Assembly (NCBI RefSeq): GCF_000445105.1
Contig: NZ_ATDP01000104.1
Location: forward strand, 38,597-102,596
DNA from: Sphingobium lactosutens DS20
GTDB taxonomy: Bacteria; Pseudomonadota; Alphaproteobacteria; Sphingomonadales; Sphingomonadaceae
Reading direction: 5' to 3'
DNA length: 64,000 nucleotides
Under the pieces are notes generated by a model. The model searched no databases and was not told the DNA's origin. It saw only the letters and a program-made list of their open reading frames with translations. The position numbers and the translations under genes were made by a program. This document shows positions 28,040 to 37,232 of this stretch, in pieces (position 1 is the stretch's first letter; every line of letters begins with the position of its first letter).

Positions 28040-28482
28040 ACGCCGCCGTCGTCCATCAGTTTCACCGTCCCAGACAAACTATTTTCCAGCCCTCGTTGCC
28101 TGATTGGCCCGGTTGGCCGGGCCGTTCTGCACCGCTGCTCAAATGGGTTGGCTTACCATCGTCCTATACGGGGCTGCGCAATCTCTAGCGGCATGGAAGG
28201 CAATGCCGAAGCAGCGGGCGGGCATTTGGTTGCGCAGTACCAACCGTCATCATGCCGCTTCGCGCATAATAACGCTCCCTAAGCGTCTCCTCGAACGAGG
28301 GTGAGAGCAGCAAAGGAGTTCGGGCGCACCATCGCGCGTCGTTGACGTTGGCGAAGAATTTCCAGCACTGGCGAACCGTCCGTCCTTGTTCGACAGGCTC
28401 TTCGCTGCCCCTTTTTTGCAACCAGCGGGCGCGACGATGGGGGCCGCATAATGCGAAAAGATATCAATTTTTCGAGAAAAAC
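28040..28482. other. Intergenic region on the backbone side of the island junction
   Basis: About 440 bases between the hydrolase gene and the tRNA-Gly fragment. Only short overlapping frames without family features occur. I see no convincing gene. Confidence 0.5.
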
Positions 28483-28527
28483 TGGAGCGGGCGAAGGGAT
28501 TCGAACCCTCGACCCCAACCTTGGCAA
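28483..28527 (-). other. Candidate attL: 3' fragment of tRNA-Gly(GCC)
   Basis: On the minus strand the segment runs from the anticodon loop TTGCCAA (28527-28521) through stem strand GGTTG, variable loop, T-arm GGGTTCGAATCCC, acceptor strand CGCCCGC, discriminator T and CCA (28485-28483). The matching 5' half (expected to begin GCGGGCG and to contain CAACC) is absent at 28528 and beyond. This is the scar left when an integrase recombines in the anticodon loop. Confidence 0.85.
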
Positions 28528-28707
28528 CTTAAACGGCGGCCTACGCCGGGCTTGCCAGTTGTTGTATTTTACACGATTTTTCAGTCAGTTATTGACGGTA
28601 TCCCTACGACATTGTACCCTTCGATTGGCTGCCAAACGGCGCCTTCTGGAGACAATGTGGAGACAAGGCCGATCACGTCTAGCTTTGTCTCCAATCGGAG
28701 GATGACC

Positions 28708-30003
28708 ATGCCAACCGCGAAAGTGACCAAGCGTGCCGTCGATGCGCTGGAACTGCCAGCCGAGAAGCAAACAATCCTGTGGGACACCGAGATCAAGGGC
28801 TTCGGCGTGCGGGTGCTGCCGTCCGGACTCAAGACGTTCATCATCCAGTATCGCAACATCGAAGGCATCAAGCGCCGCCTCAATCTCGGCCGTTACGGGG
28901 TGCTGACTGTCGAGCAAGCGCGCGACCAAGCGAAGATCAAGCTGGGCGCCGTGGCTCGGGGTGAAGACCCGGCCAAGGAGGTATATGAGGCTCGAAGAGA
29001 CATGAACGTTGCCGAGATGTGCAACTGGTATCTTGTCGAGGCGCGCGCCGGCCGCATCCTTGGACGTAAGAATCTGCCGATCAAGGCGTCATCGCTCGAT
29101 AAGGACGAGAGCCGGATCAAAACGCACATCAAACCGCTGCTCGGCAAGCGGATCGTGCGACACCTGACCCCCTCAGACATCGAACAGATGCAATCCGACG
29201 TAAAGGAGGGAAAGACCGCAAAGCCGCGCGGCCCTGGTCGTGGCGGCAGGGCGACGGGCGGCCCCTCCGCAGCCTCGGGATGCGTTGGAACGATCCAAGC
29301 GATCATCGGCCACGCCAAGCATAAGGGCCTGCTCGCCAAGCATCCTACGGAGGGCGCGAAGAAGCTCGCCGGCAGAAAGAAGACTCGGCGCTTGAGCGTC
29401 ATCGAGATCGAAATGATGGGGAAGGCAATGGCCTATGCCGAGCGCAACGGCGAGAATCCAGTCGCTCTCGGTGCGCTTCGTGCGTTGCTGCTGACCGGAT
29501 ACCGGCGGGAGGAAGGCCAAGCCATGCAGCGCGCGTGGGTCAGTACAGCGGGCGGTTATGTGGCGTTCCCCGACACCAAGGGCGGCGCGCAGATTCGGGC
29601 GATCGGACCTGCGGCAGTCAGAGTCATCGAGAGCCAGCCGGAGATCGTCGGCAATCCCCATGCCTTCCCTTCGGAACTAGGCTCAGGCGCTTTCACGGCG
29701 GTCAGCGCCTGTCTCCAGCGCGTCTGCAAGCTGGCGAGGATCGAGGGCGTCACACCTCACACGCTGCGCCATACTTTCGGCAGCGTGGCCGGCGACCTCG
29801 GCTTTTCAGAGTTAACGATCCGGGCCATGCTCGGCCATGCCTCCCAGAACGTCACGCAGGACTACATCCACATCGACGAAGCGCTGAAACTCGCCGTGCG
29901 GCGAACCTCCGATGAGATCGAGCGGCTGCTCGCACTGGGTGCCGCGAGGCTGGAAACCTTGCAGATACGTCACATGAAAGAACATGAGTGTCTCGCTGCT
30001 TGA
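28708..30003 (+). CDS. int: Tyrosine-type site-specific integrase (phage P4-like family)
   Basis: A 431-residue integrase. The N-terminal DUF4102-like arm-binding region (KVTKRAVDALELPAEKQTILWD, GFGVRVLPSG, NLGRYGVLTVEQAR) is followed by the core-binding domain and the catalytic domain. Active residues are Arg in LTGYRREEG, His-x-x-Arg in HTLRHTFGS, His in LGHASQN and the nucleophile Tyr in QDYIHI. GGAGG at 28697-28701 stands 6 bases before ATG 28708; the open frame from 28342 runs through the tRNA fragment and is not real. It should catalyse integration at tRNA-Gly(GCC). Confidence 0.92.
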   Translation: MPTAKVTKRAVDALELPAEKQTILWDTEIKGFGVRVLPSGLKTFIIQYRNIEGIKRRLNLGRYGVLTVEQARDQAKIKLGAVARGEDPAKEVYEARRDMNVAEMCNWYLVEARAGRILGRKNLPIKASSLDKDESRIKTHIKPLLGKRIVRHLTPSDIEQMQSDVKEGKTAKPRGPGRGGRATGGPSAASGCVGTIQAIIGHAKHKGLLAKHPTEGAKKLAGRKKTRRLSVIEIEMMGKAMAYAERNGENPVALGALRALLLTGYRREEGQAMQRAWVSTAGGYVAFPDTKGGAQIRAIGPAAVRVIESQPEIVGNPHAFPSELGSGAFTAVSACLQRVCKLARIEGVTPHTLRHTFGSVAGDLGFSELTIRAMLGHASQNVTQDYIHIDEALKLAVRRTSDEIERLLALGAARLETLQIRHMKEHECLAA

Positions 30004-30691
30004 ACAAGAGCGGGACCGCCACCCCGCCCTCGCCGTGGACCAAGCGACTTGCTCGAGAAGCTGTCAGGCCGCCGCTGCGGCGTTGGCACTTACGGATTGG
30101 ACGACCGCGAAGCGCGGATGCCGAGATAGAGCAGCTACTCGGCACCGGCGTTGCGGTGCGCATTGTGGAAGGCCTCGGAGCGCCTCCACACCTCGTTCCT
30201 GACGTGACCGCCAGCCCCATGCGAGGAAAGAACGTGTTATCCATCTAGGCTTCGCCGCGAAGCAGGTGAAACTCGATAAAGCCTGAGAGGCCGTCGAGAT
30301 AGGGGCAAGACGCCGACAGGGGAATGCCCTGGCCGGATTGTTGAAGCGCACCTTCTTTGATGCGCCGAAAGGTGCTTGGCATCAGCCAGCAGGCCTTTGC
30401 CTATGATATCGAGATAGAGGGGTTATATTTCCGTATTGTCGAGTGCGTGACCGCGAAGGACGGATTGTGATTTCCAATCATGACTTTGAGTTGGGGGCAT
30501 CCTGACGCCTCCTCGCTTGTCTCAGCTTGCGGATAGGCAGGACCGCGCACAATAAGATGACACCCGTCCATCTACACGCACGAGTTGGCTGATTATAGAG
30601 GCTGTCCATTTGGTTGGTTGAGGATCAGCGGTTTGACACGATCCGTCTAGAAATCGGCGAGTTACTCCCAATCCTTAGCCATATTTAGAGA
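30004..30691. other. Gene-poor stretch downstream of integrase
   Basis: Nearly 690 bases. Only short frames occur: an 86-codon plus-strand frame ending at 30248 (no family seen), a short minus-strand frame whose product ends in FIEFHLLRGEA near 30250, and the 36-codon frame listed separately. The mixed, broken frames suggest decayed genes. No excisionase was recognised. Confidence 0.45.
30360..30470 (+). CDS. Small ORF, 36 codons, doubtful
   Basis: ATG 30360 to TGA 30470 encodes MRRKVLGISQQAFAY then DIEIEGLYFRIVEC. Its residue composition is protein-like, but there is no clear ribosome site and no family I know. It could be the remnant of a larger gene. Confidence 0.25.
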   Translation: MRRKVLGISQQAFAYDIEIEGLYFRIVECVTAKDGL

Positions 30692-31084
30692 TTATAGATT
30701 GTCAAAGAGCTGACCCCAGACCGCATGAGCATGTGCCGTGTCATTATATTCCTTCATGACTCTGATCTTGCTGTCCTCAAGGTAAAAAATGAATACATAT
30801 TTATTATTGTATTTCTTCCCGTCTTTCAGGGTAGCGAAGCATTCAGCCTCAACGGCTACCCGATTGTCCGAACCCGTAAAGGTATTGCGATCCAGTCGCA
30901 GACCGTCCTGATCAAGGTTCTCCGCCATGATCTGGCCGATCCGCCCGACCTTGTCCTGGATTTCGCCAAGTCCCGCCGCCCACCAGATGAAATCCTTCGC
31001 GCCGAACTTGGCGATGGCAGCTTCAAATCCTTCCGTTTGCATGACGTCAAAGAAGGAACGAATTACGTCAATATCATTGGTCAT
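30692..31084 (-). CDS. NTF2-like (SnoaL/nuclear transport factor 2 fold) protein
   Basis: A 130-residue cone-shaped-fold protein: an initial helix pair (DIDVIRSFFDVMQTEGFEAAI), then DFIWWAAGLGEI, AVEAECFATL and KYVFIFYLEDSKIRVMKEY in the beta sheet. Such small proteins act as isomerases, dehydratases, epoxide hydrolases or binding partners. ATG 31084 was preferred because GGAA lies 9 bases upstream; ATG 31093 is in frame. It follows the Baeyer-Villiger-type monooxygenase by about 100 bases in the same direction and may act on its substrate or product. No catalytic pair can be assigned by eye. Confidence 0.75.
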   Translation of the reverse strand: MTNDIDVIRSFFDVMQTEGFEAAIAKFGAKDFIWWAAGLGEIQDKVGRIGQIMAENLDQDGLRLDRNTFTGSDNRVAVEAECFATLKDGKKYNNKYVFIFYLEDSKIRVMKEYNDTAHAHAVWGQLFDNL

Positions 31085-31182
31085 CGTCGCCATTTCCGTA
31101 AAATTATGAGATTCACCGGGTCGGTCGATAGCTGCATCCTGGACGAGGCGGCACAGGCCGACAGGTGCGTTCCGCAAATCGG

Positions 31183-32964
31183 CTACTCGATCGCAAGACC
31201 TTCTAGGTCGCCTTTGGCGCGCCACTGCTCCAGAATGGTGAGAAACGCATTCACGCCCCCACCATAGGCCCCCCCGCGTGCGGTGCGGATCGAGAGATTG
31301 CCCTCATTGTTGACCCAGCCTGGCGTGCAGTTTTCCACGTTCGCCATCCTTGTCGCGAGGCTCTCGTGGTGCGCAACCCAGGCGGCCTCCGCCGTGGCGG
31401 TCACTTCAGCGCGATTGGCACCGCGACGTTCGAGTTCGCCGATCAAGTAGCCGATGTGCTTGCCCTGTTCGAGTAGCATCTGCATGAAGTTGAAACCCCA
31501 TGCGCTTTGCGCGATGGAAACCATGAAGAAATTCGGGAAGCCGTGAATGTGGAAACCATGCATCGTGGTTGCCCCATCGCGCCATTTGTCTTTCAGCGTC
31601 AGTCCGTCCTTCCCAAAAACCGGAAGGGTGACGGGCGTCTCGGCATAAGGGCCGAGTTCAAAGCCTGTGGAATAGATGATGCAATCGACATCATACTGCT
31701 TGCCGTTGACGCTGAACCCTTCGGGGGTAATGCTTTCCACACCCCGCCCTTCGGTGTCGACCAGCGTCACGTTATCGCGGTTGTAGACATCGAGATAGCC
31801 ATCATGGAAGCAGGGGCGCTTGCACATCCGCGGATACCATGCCTTCAGCCTTTCCGCGACGGCCGGGTCGTGAACGACTTCGCTGACCCGAGCGCGAATC
31901 CGCTCGGTGGTTTCGAGGTCGACGGCGTCCAGCACCGCCTGGACTTCCCCACTGGCCATATCCGGGCGAATCCGGCGCGCCGCCTCTACCGCTGGCCTGG
32001 TCCAGCCATCATCGACCAGATCAACAGTGAACGGCTCCATCGCGGTAACCGTATTGAAGTTGCGAATTCGCTCCATCTGCCAGCCCGGCGGTTGGGATGT
32101 ATACCAGTTCTTGTCGGTCGGGTGTTCGTTGCGCACGTCAATGGTCGAAGGCGTGCGTTGCACGACGTAAAGATGGCCTGCGGACTGCGCGAGATGCGGT
32201 ATGCACTGGATCGCGGTGGCGCCCGTCCCAATGATCGCCACCCGCTTGCCGGCCAGCCTGGACAGGCCGCCAGATGAGTCGCCGCCGGTATATTCATAGT
32301 CCCACCGACTGGTGTGGAAGCAATGCCCCGCAAAATCTTCGACCCCGTCGATGCGGGGAAGTTTGGGCGTCTGCAACGCGCCTGCGGTCACGACGAAATA
32401 TTTCGTCGTGATGGCATCGCCACGGTCGGTGGTTAACCGCCAGCGATTGGCTTTCTCGTCCCAGCGCGCCTCGGTGACGCCTGTCTGCAGCAGGGCATTT
32501 TCATACAGGCCGTATTTGCGCGCGATCGCCTGGGCATGGGCAAGGATTTCCGCACCGCTGGCATAGTTCGCCTTCGGCATCACGCCCATCTCTTCGAGCA
32601 TCGGCATATAGATATAGGATTCCGTGTCACAGGCGACGCCGGGATAGCGGTTCCAATACCATACGCCGCCGAAATCACCGGCCTTGTCGATCACGCAGAC
32701 GTCGTCGATTCCCGCAAGCTTGATGTTCAATCCAGAATGAATGCCGGCCCAACCGGAACCGAGGACCACGGCCGTCACTTCCCGCTCGACGCTGGAGCGT
32801 TCGTGGTAAGGTGTGTGCGGATCGATCTGGAAGTGGGAAAATTTGCCTTCGAGCCGGGTATAGTGCCGGTCGCTCACATCGCCGCTACGCTTTGCCTTTT
32901 CAAGAGCGTAGCGCTCCAGGATTTCATCCTTGTCCAGCGCAGTGTTATTTGACCCGTCGCCCAT
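31183..32964 (-). CDS. Flavin-containing (Baeyer-Villiger-type) monooxygenase, class A
   Basis: A 593-residue FAD/NADPH enzyme. The FAD loop is VLGSGWAGIHSG, then WNRYPGVACDTESYIYMP. The BVMO fingerprint FxGxxxHxxxW appears as FAGHCFHTSRWD, and the NADPH loop is IIGTGATAIQ. The final signature region has STGFELGPYAET. Relatives such as cyclohexanone or steroid monooxygenases insert oxygen beside a ketone, giving an ester or lactone. ATG 32964 has AGGGAA 9 bases upstream; a GTG at 32973 is too close to it. The unit is preceded by operator site A (33212). The ketone substrate is unknown. Confidence 0.88.
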   Translation of the reverse strand: MGDGSNNTALDKDEILERYALEKAKRSGDVSDRHYTRLEGKFSHFQIDPHTPYHERSSVEREVTAVVLGSGWAGIHSGLNIKLAGIDDVCVIDKAGDFGGVWYWNRYPGVACDTESYIYMPMLEEMGVMPKANYASGAEILAHAQAIARKYGLYENALLQTGVTEARWDEKANRWRLTTDRGDAITTKYFVVTAGALQTPKLPRIDGVEDFAGHCFHTSRWDYEYTGGDSSGGLSRLAGKRVAIIGTGATAIQCIPHLAQSAGHLYVVQRTPSTIDVRNEHPTDKNWYTSQPPGWQMERIRNFNTVTAMEPFTVDLVDDGWTRPAVEAARRIRPDMASGEVQAVLDAVDLETTERIRARVSEVVHDPAVAERLKAWYPRMCKRPCFHDGYLDVYNRDNVTLVDTEGRGVESITPEGFSVNGKQYDVDCIIYSTGFELGPYAETPVTLPVFGKDGLTLKDKWRDGATTMHGFHIHGFPNFFMVSIAQSAWGFNFMQMLLEQGKHIGYLIGELERRGANRAEVTATAEAAWVAHHESLATRMANVENCTPGWVNNEGNLSIRTARGGAYGGGVNAFLTILEQWRAKGDLEGLAIE

Positions 32965-33613
32965 CTCATCCACTTCCCTAGCTCAGCGGTTCGACATGAC
33001 TGAGGTCACATTCTTTGGCCATGCGCATAGGCATCGGTGTCGACGCCGGCCACGCACGCCTTAAATCTACCCAATAAAGTGATCATCTTTTTGGATGATA
33101 ACTTGAATTATACTTCATCAATGGCTGGATTATCGTTGATGGCGATGCCATCATCAAAAACGAACCTTTGATGCCGCATAAATCGACATTGTCGAACCGC
33201 GACTGTTTTTACTGAAACGTGTTAAAGTTTTCTATCCCCGCTTTGATGGTGCTGTCAAGTAGATGATTCGGCTCTTGTTGGATCTTTCAGCCAGCGCATC
33301 GGCGATCTGGAACGCCCAGGGATCCCCAGTGCCCCCACCTCACAGCGGAAGGGGGCATGACATGGCTGCCAACAGGATCGCGCCCATTTCGCGAGCGGCG
33401 GTGAAAACGGTGCTGAGCGGCGAAGTCGGTGCTCAGCCTACAGGTCGTTCGAGGGAATGCGGAGGGCAAAGGCCGATGGTGAATAGTGACCCAGGCAAAC
33501 CTGATGCCACTTCAGGCCAGCAGCCCACCCGCGAGAGGAGCCGAGGGGCCAGGAGTCCTGTCTTCCGATTGGCGGCGCGGGCGCTATGGAACAGGCCGCA
33601 TCAATGGGTCCAC
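32965..33613. promoter_or_regulatory. AT-rich promoter region between BVMO and hydrolase units
   Basis: About 650 bases without a gene. The part 33060-33240 is clearly richer in A and T than its surroundings. It contains two inverted repeats (ATCATC...GATGAT at 33082-33099 and TGATGGC-GAT-GCCATCA at 33137-33153) and operator site A. A plus-strand frame from 33263 is antisense shadow of the hydrolase gene. Confidence 0.55.
33212..33227. promoter_or_regulatory. TetR-type operator, site A
   Basis: CTGAAAC-GT-GTTAAAG. It lies about 250 bases before the monooxygenase start. It matches the shared consensus at all positions of the TnnAACnnGTTnnA pattern. Confidence 0.65.
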
Positions 33614-34519
33614 TCAGCAGGTGGCCAGCACATTGTTCGGCCAGGGAAGCTTGCGGTCCTTCAGCCAGTCAAGCGTATCCTTCCAGAAGCCGCTCTCATG
33701 ATATGCGCGGAAGAGGTCGAAATGACCGATGGTCGCGCGCCCCAGATCGTGGGGCGAGAGCAGGACCGCAGTGCGCTCAGCGTTTCGATAGTAAGAGAGC
33801 GTTCGGCATATGGCAGGCACCGTGCCCAACGGATCGTCAGAAACGGCGACTGCCAGGATGCGTCCCCTGACCGCCGCCATTCGTTCAAGCACCGCTTCTC
33901 GATCTCCTCTGGGATGGCTGCGCTCAAAGCGCGCCCCCCGGAAACTCCATTCATTGGCGACGCCGGCGGGGAGATCCTCGAGCCAGCCGAGGCGCTTGCC
34001 CGGAAAGTAACCGAGGAGGGCCGTCAGGACGGGCATGACCAGATGCCATTTGAGAAGCAGCCCGGCGCGTTGGCGAGGGGCATAGTCGCCCCACCAGGCA
34101 TATTGAGCGCCTACCGTCAGCATTCGCTCGATCTGATCGCCGGATTCTGCCAGGCCGGGGATAAAGCCGCCAATGCTGTGGCCGACAACCTTGAGGGGAC
34201 TGTCCGGACGGCGCGCTCGCGTGAAGCGGAGGACGGCATCGAAGTCCAGTTCACCCCAGTCTCGCCAGCGATAACCGCAATCCTGCAACCGTTGAGGCCG
34301 TGATAGACCAATACCGCGATAATCGTATGTAATGACGTCGAACCCATGGGATGCGAGGAACCGGGCGTATCGGTGATAATAGCGAGCCGCCACGCCCGTT
34401 GCGGGATTGATGATAACGCTACCTCCTTCCTGCCGCCCCCCTGCGGTCCAGAGGTGACCGGCAAGCCTGGTATCGTCCTTGCAGAGGATCTCGATGCATT
34501 CTTCTTCAACAGGGGTCAT
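33614..34519 (-). CDS. Alpha/beta hydrolase
   Basis: A 301-residue hydrolase. The nucleophile elbow is VVGHSIGGFIPGL near residue 110, an early NPATGVAARYYHRYA and TYDYRGIGLSRP mark the oxyanion region, Asp is likely in VSDDPLGTV and His in TIGHFDLFR. The GIGLSRP text is typical of the serine aminopeptidase S33/YheT-like group that acts on esters. ATG 34519 (MTPVEEECIEIL) is the family-like start; the open frame further upstream carries unrelated sequence. It is last in the leftward unit that begins at 39694, after a 130-base gap. Confidence 0.8.
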   Translation of the reverse strand: MTPVEEECIEILCKDDTRLAGHLWTAGGRQEGGSVIINPATGVAARYYHRYARFLASHGFDVITYDYRGIGLSRPQRLQDCGYRWRDWGELDFDAVLRFTRARRPDSPLKVVGHSIGGFIPGLAESGDQIERMLTVGAQYAWWGDYAPRQRAGLLLKWHLVMPVLTALLGYFPGKRLGWLEDLPAGVANEWSFRGARFERSHPRGDREAVLERMAAVRGRILAVAVSDDPLGTVPAICRTLSYYRNAERTAVLLSPHDLGRATIGHFDLFRAYHESGFWKDTLDWLKDRKLPWPNNVLATC

Positions 34520-34649
34520 TCGGGCCGAATAATGTGATCGCTCGGCAATGTATATTCGACCTCGGTTGGGTGAGCCTCGCAAAATTGATACCGGCCTGAG
34601 GATGACGAGCGACAGGCGATCGCACGTCCGATGCCGCCTCCGGCCGCTT

Positions 34650-35681
34650 TCAGGGCAGGAGAACAGCCCGGCCTTCGATGCGGCCTTCGCGCAGCCGTTG
34701 ATAGACATCCACCGCATTCTCCAGCGGGAACGTTTCGACCGCCGCCCTGATGTGGCCCGATTCGGCCAAGGCGATGACTTCGATCAGTTCCGTCCGCGAA
34801 CCCCAATAGGGGATGCTGACCTCACAGCCGAAGGGCGGCATGTTAGGGGAATAATGCAGCGTCCCGCCTGCCAAGCCGACCACTGAGATCCGGCTCGCCC
34901 TTCCCACGATACGGCTGCATAGATCGATTGTCGGTTGCGCCCCTACAAAATCAAGTGCGACGGTAACGCCACGTTCCCCAACCAGGTCAGCGATCTCCTC
35001 GGCAGCGAGAGCCCCATCCTGCGTGTTTATGGTCCGCTCGACTCCCAACTGTCGTGCATGAGCGAGTTTAGCTTCATCAATGTCGCACGCGATCAAACGG
35101 GCCGACGTCAGTGCTTTCAAGATCTGAACGGCTATATGACCGAGACCGCCAATACCCAGCACGACCACGGTTGCATCGGGCGTGAGCAGTGGCAGCGCAG
35201 CCTTGATTGCATGATAGGGTGTAAGGGCAGCGTCGCTTAGTGGCGCTGCCATGGTAGGGTTCAGCTTACCCAGGGGAACAAGCAGGCGGGGGGAGGGGAC
35301 GATCATATATTCGGCCATGCCGCCGTCCGAACCCAGCCCTCCGCCGTAGGAGGGAATGCTGGCGTGACGCTCACAATAATTTTCGGCGGACGTCTGGCAT
35401 TGGTGGCAGAGACCGCATCCCCACGGCCCATAGACTGCAACCGGCTCACCTTCCTTCCAGCCCGTCACGCCCTGGCCGAGCGCGGCCACCCATCCGGCAT
35501 TCTCGTGACCCAGCGTGAAAGGACCGGGGATGCCGATGCCGTGATCCAGAACATGCAAGTCGGAATGGCACACACCGGCTCCCGCTATTTTGACGAGGAT
35601 CTCTCCAGGCCCGGGCGCGGGCTTCGGCACGTCGAGAATTTCAGGCGGGCGTCCTTCCTCGATAAAGCGGACAGCTTTCAT
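34650..35681 (-). CDS. Zinc-dependent alcohol dehydrogenase (MDR family, ADH-A type)
   Basis: A 343-residue medium-chain dehydrogenase. The catalytic zinc ligands appear in GVCHSDLHV and LGHENAGWV, the structural zinc loop is GCGLCHQCQTSAENYCERH, and the cofactor loop is VLGIGGLGHIAVQ. It oxidises primary or secondary alcohols with NAD(P). Its ATG abuts the MFS stop (TAAATG), so translation is coupled to the transporter. A likely role is to make the aldehyde or ketone used by the monooxygenases. Confidence 0.87.
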   Translation of the reverse strand: MKAVRFIEEGRPPEILDVPKPAPGPGEILVKIAGAGVCHSDLHVLDHGIGIPGPFTLGHENAGWVAALGQGVTGWKEGEPVAVYGPWGCGLCHQCQTSAENYCERHASIPSYGGGLGSDGGMAEYMIVPSPRLLVPLGKLNPTMAAPLSDAALTPYHAIKAALPLLTPDATVVVLGIGGLGHIAVQILKALTSARLIACDIDEAKLAHARQLGVERTINTQDGALAAEEIADLVGERGVTVALDFVGAQPTIDLCSRIVGRASRISVVGLAGGTLHYSPNMPPFGCEVSIPYWGSRTELIEVIALAESGHIRAAVETFPLENAVDVYQRLREGRIEGRAVLLP

Positions 35682-37232
35682 TTATCGTTCCTTGATGGAA
35701 TCCAGGGATAGCGCATGGTCGATCGCCGTCGCCGGCTGCCGCAGATCCTGCGCTGTCCGATCAGCGTCCCCTCTAGGGGCAATTGCATAGGCGAGAATCG
35801 TCGTCAGGCCGGACAGGATGATCATGACCAGGAACGTGAGCGAAAAGGCCGCGCCGCTTGGGAAATGCGTGGTCGGGTCCGTTGGGCTGCTGACGGTGTC
35901 ACTCGCGAGCAGCACCGCTACCATTTGGGCGCCGGCCGCCGTCGCCAGAGCGCGAAGAACAGTCATCATCCCCAGCGCTTCGCTGGTGCGGTCGGTAGGC
36001 ACGGCAGCAATCAGGATGGGTGGCCCGGCCGCATAGAGCATGGTGGTGCCGATGGTGATGAAGCTGAAGCCGAACGTGACGATGGCGAGGCTGTCATGCC
36101 ATCGCGCCGTGAACAGAAAGCCGGCGGTCATCACAAGACCAGAAAGGATCATAACCGCTCGTCCGCCAATACGTTGAACCAGCATGCCACCCAACGGCGC
36201 TGCCGCTAGCGACAGGATTGCGGCGGGTATGGTGGCCAAGCCCGCCGCCTTGGCGGACACGCCGAGGCCGATCCCCGTGAAGGCAGGGGTCTGCATGAGC
36301 ATCGACATGAGCAATATGACCTGGAATGCTCCGAACGAAGCGCAGATATAGACGATATTGATGATCAGCACCTGCTTGCGCGCGAAAAGGCGCAGGTCGA
36401 TCAATGGCTGTGGCGTGCGCAAGCTGTGCCGCACCCAAAACAGGGCGAGGAGGATGCTGCCGGCCAGAATTCCGATCAGCGCGGGGTTTGTCCAACCCCA
36501 GCTCCGCAGATTGCTGACCACGAACAGCGTGCCGGCGATGGATGGAACGCTCAGCCAGATGCTGATCATGTCCACCGGGCCGCTATCCTTGCCGCGAGGC
36601 CCCGCTGGCACGAAGAGCGCCAGCGCAGACCAGGCCAGGGCGGTTCCGATCACGCCAAGGGCAAATACCGCGCGCCATCCATATAGGTCTGCGGCCCAGC
36701 CTCCCAGCAGCATGGCCGACAAGGTGCCCGATGCCACGGCTGACAAGACGATCCCTATCGACAGCGGCAGGCGCGCGGGACTGACACATTCGCGCAGGAT
36801 GCCGAAGGAGAGCGCCATGGCGGCCAGGTGAAGGCCCTGGAGCGCGCGGCCCAGTAGAACGAGCGGATAGAAATCCGTCGCGGCGCCGATGGCCAACCCC
36901 AGACCGCCAATGCCCAAAACGACGAGCAGTACCCGCTTGCGACCGAACATATCGCCGAAGCGAGCGGCGACAGGGGTCGCGGCAGCACCCACCAGCAGGA
37001 ACAGCGTCACCAGCCAACCGATCGAGACCGGATCGCCAAAGGCGGCGATCAACGAGCGTGTCGCCGCATAGGTCATCGAGGAGCCAAAGGCTGCGATCGT
37101 TTCCGAAAGCCAAAGGGCGCCAATGAGGGGAGTGAGCGGAACACGCTTCACGGGTTCCGCTGTTCCGGTCGGTAGTGGACCTGCGTCCATGACCGTGCTG
37201 GCGTCATCTTGCGCCGTCACCACGCCGTCCAT
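35682..37232 (-). CDS. MFS transporter (DHA2-like, about 14 membrane segments)
   Basis: A 516-residue permease with many hydrophobic helices. Motif A appears as ARFGDMFGRKRVLL after helix two, and GRALQGLHLAAM and LLGGWAADLYGWRAVFALGV follow. Export or uptake cannot be decided from sequence; in a catabolic operon it could import substrate or remove toxic intermediate. The first ATG (37232) overlaps the end of the SDR gene by 16 bases; a GTG at 37220 overlaps it as GTGA and is an alternative start. Confidence 0.85.
   Translation of the reverse strand: MDGVVTAQDDASTVMDAGPLPTGTAEPVKRVPLTPLIGALWLSETIAAFGSSMTYAATRSLIAAFGDPVSIGWLVTLFLLVGAAATPVAARFGDMFGRKRVLLVVLGIGGLGLAIGAATDFYPLVLLGRALQGLHLAAMALSFGILRECVSPARLPLSIGIVLSAVASGTLSAMLLGGWAADLYGWRAVFALGVIGTALAWSALALFVPAGPRGKDSGPVDMISIWLSVPSIAGTLFVVSNLRSWGWTNPALIGILAGSILLALFWVRHSLRTPQPLIDLRLFARKQVLIINIVYICASFGAFQVILLMSMLMQTPAFTGIGLGVSAKAAGLATIPAAILSLAAAPLGGMLVQRIGGRAVMILSGLVMTAGFLFTARWHDSLAIVTFGFSFITIGTTMLYAAGPPILIAAVPTDRTSEALGMMTVLRALATAAGAQMVAVLLASDTVSSPTDPTTHFPSGAAFSLTFLVMIILSGLTTILAYAIAPRGDADRTAQDLRQPATAIDHALSLDSIKER

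Noticed and set aside
28483..28576. Complete tRNA gene at the island junction
   Set aside because: Only the part from the anticodon loop to CCA is present; the 5' half cannot be paired in the following bases.
28342..28707. N-terminal extension of the integrase frame
   Set aside because: It would translate through the tRNA-Gly fragment; the ribosome site at 28697 marks the real start.
33137..33153. Inverted repeat as intrinsic terminator
   Set aside because: It has only a 7-bp stem and no T run that suits the direction of a neighbouring gene.
33263..34303. 346-codon plus-strand open frame
   Set aside because: Antisense to the hydrolase at 33614, which carries a full nucleophile elbow and ribosome-context start.
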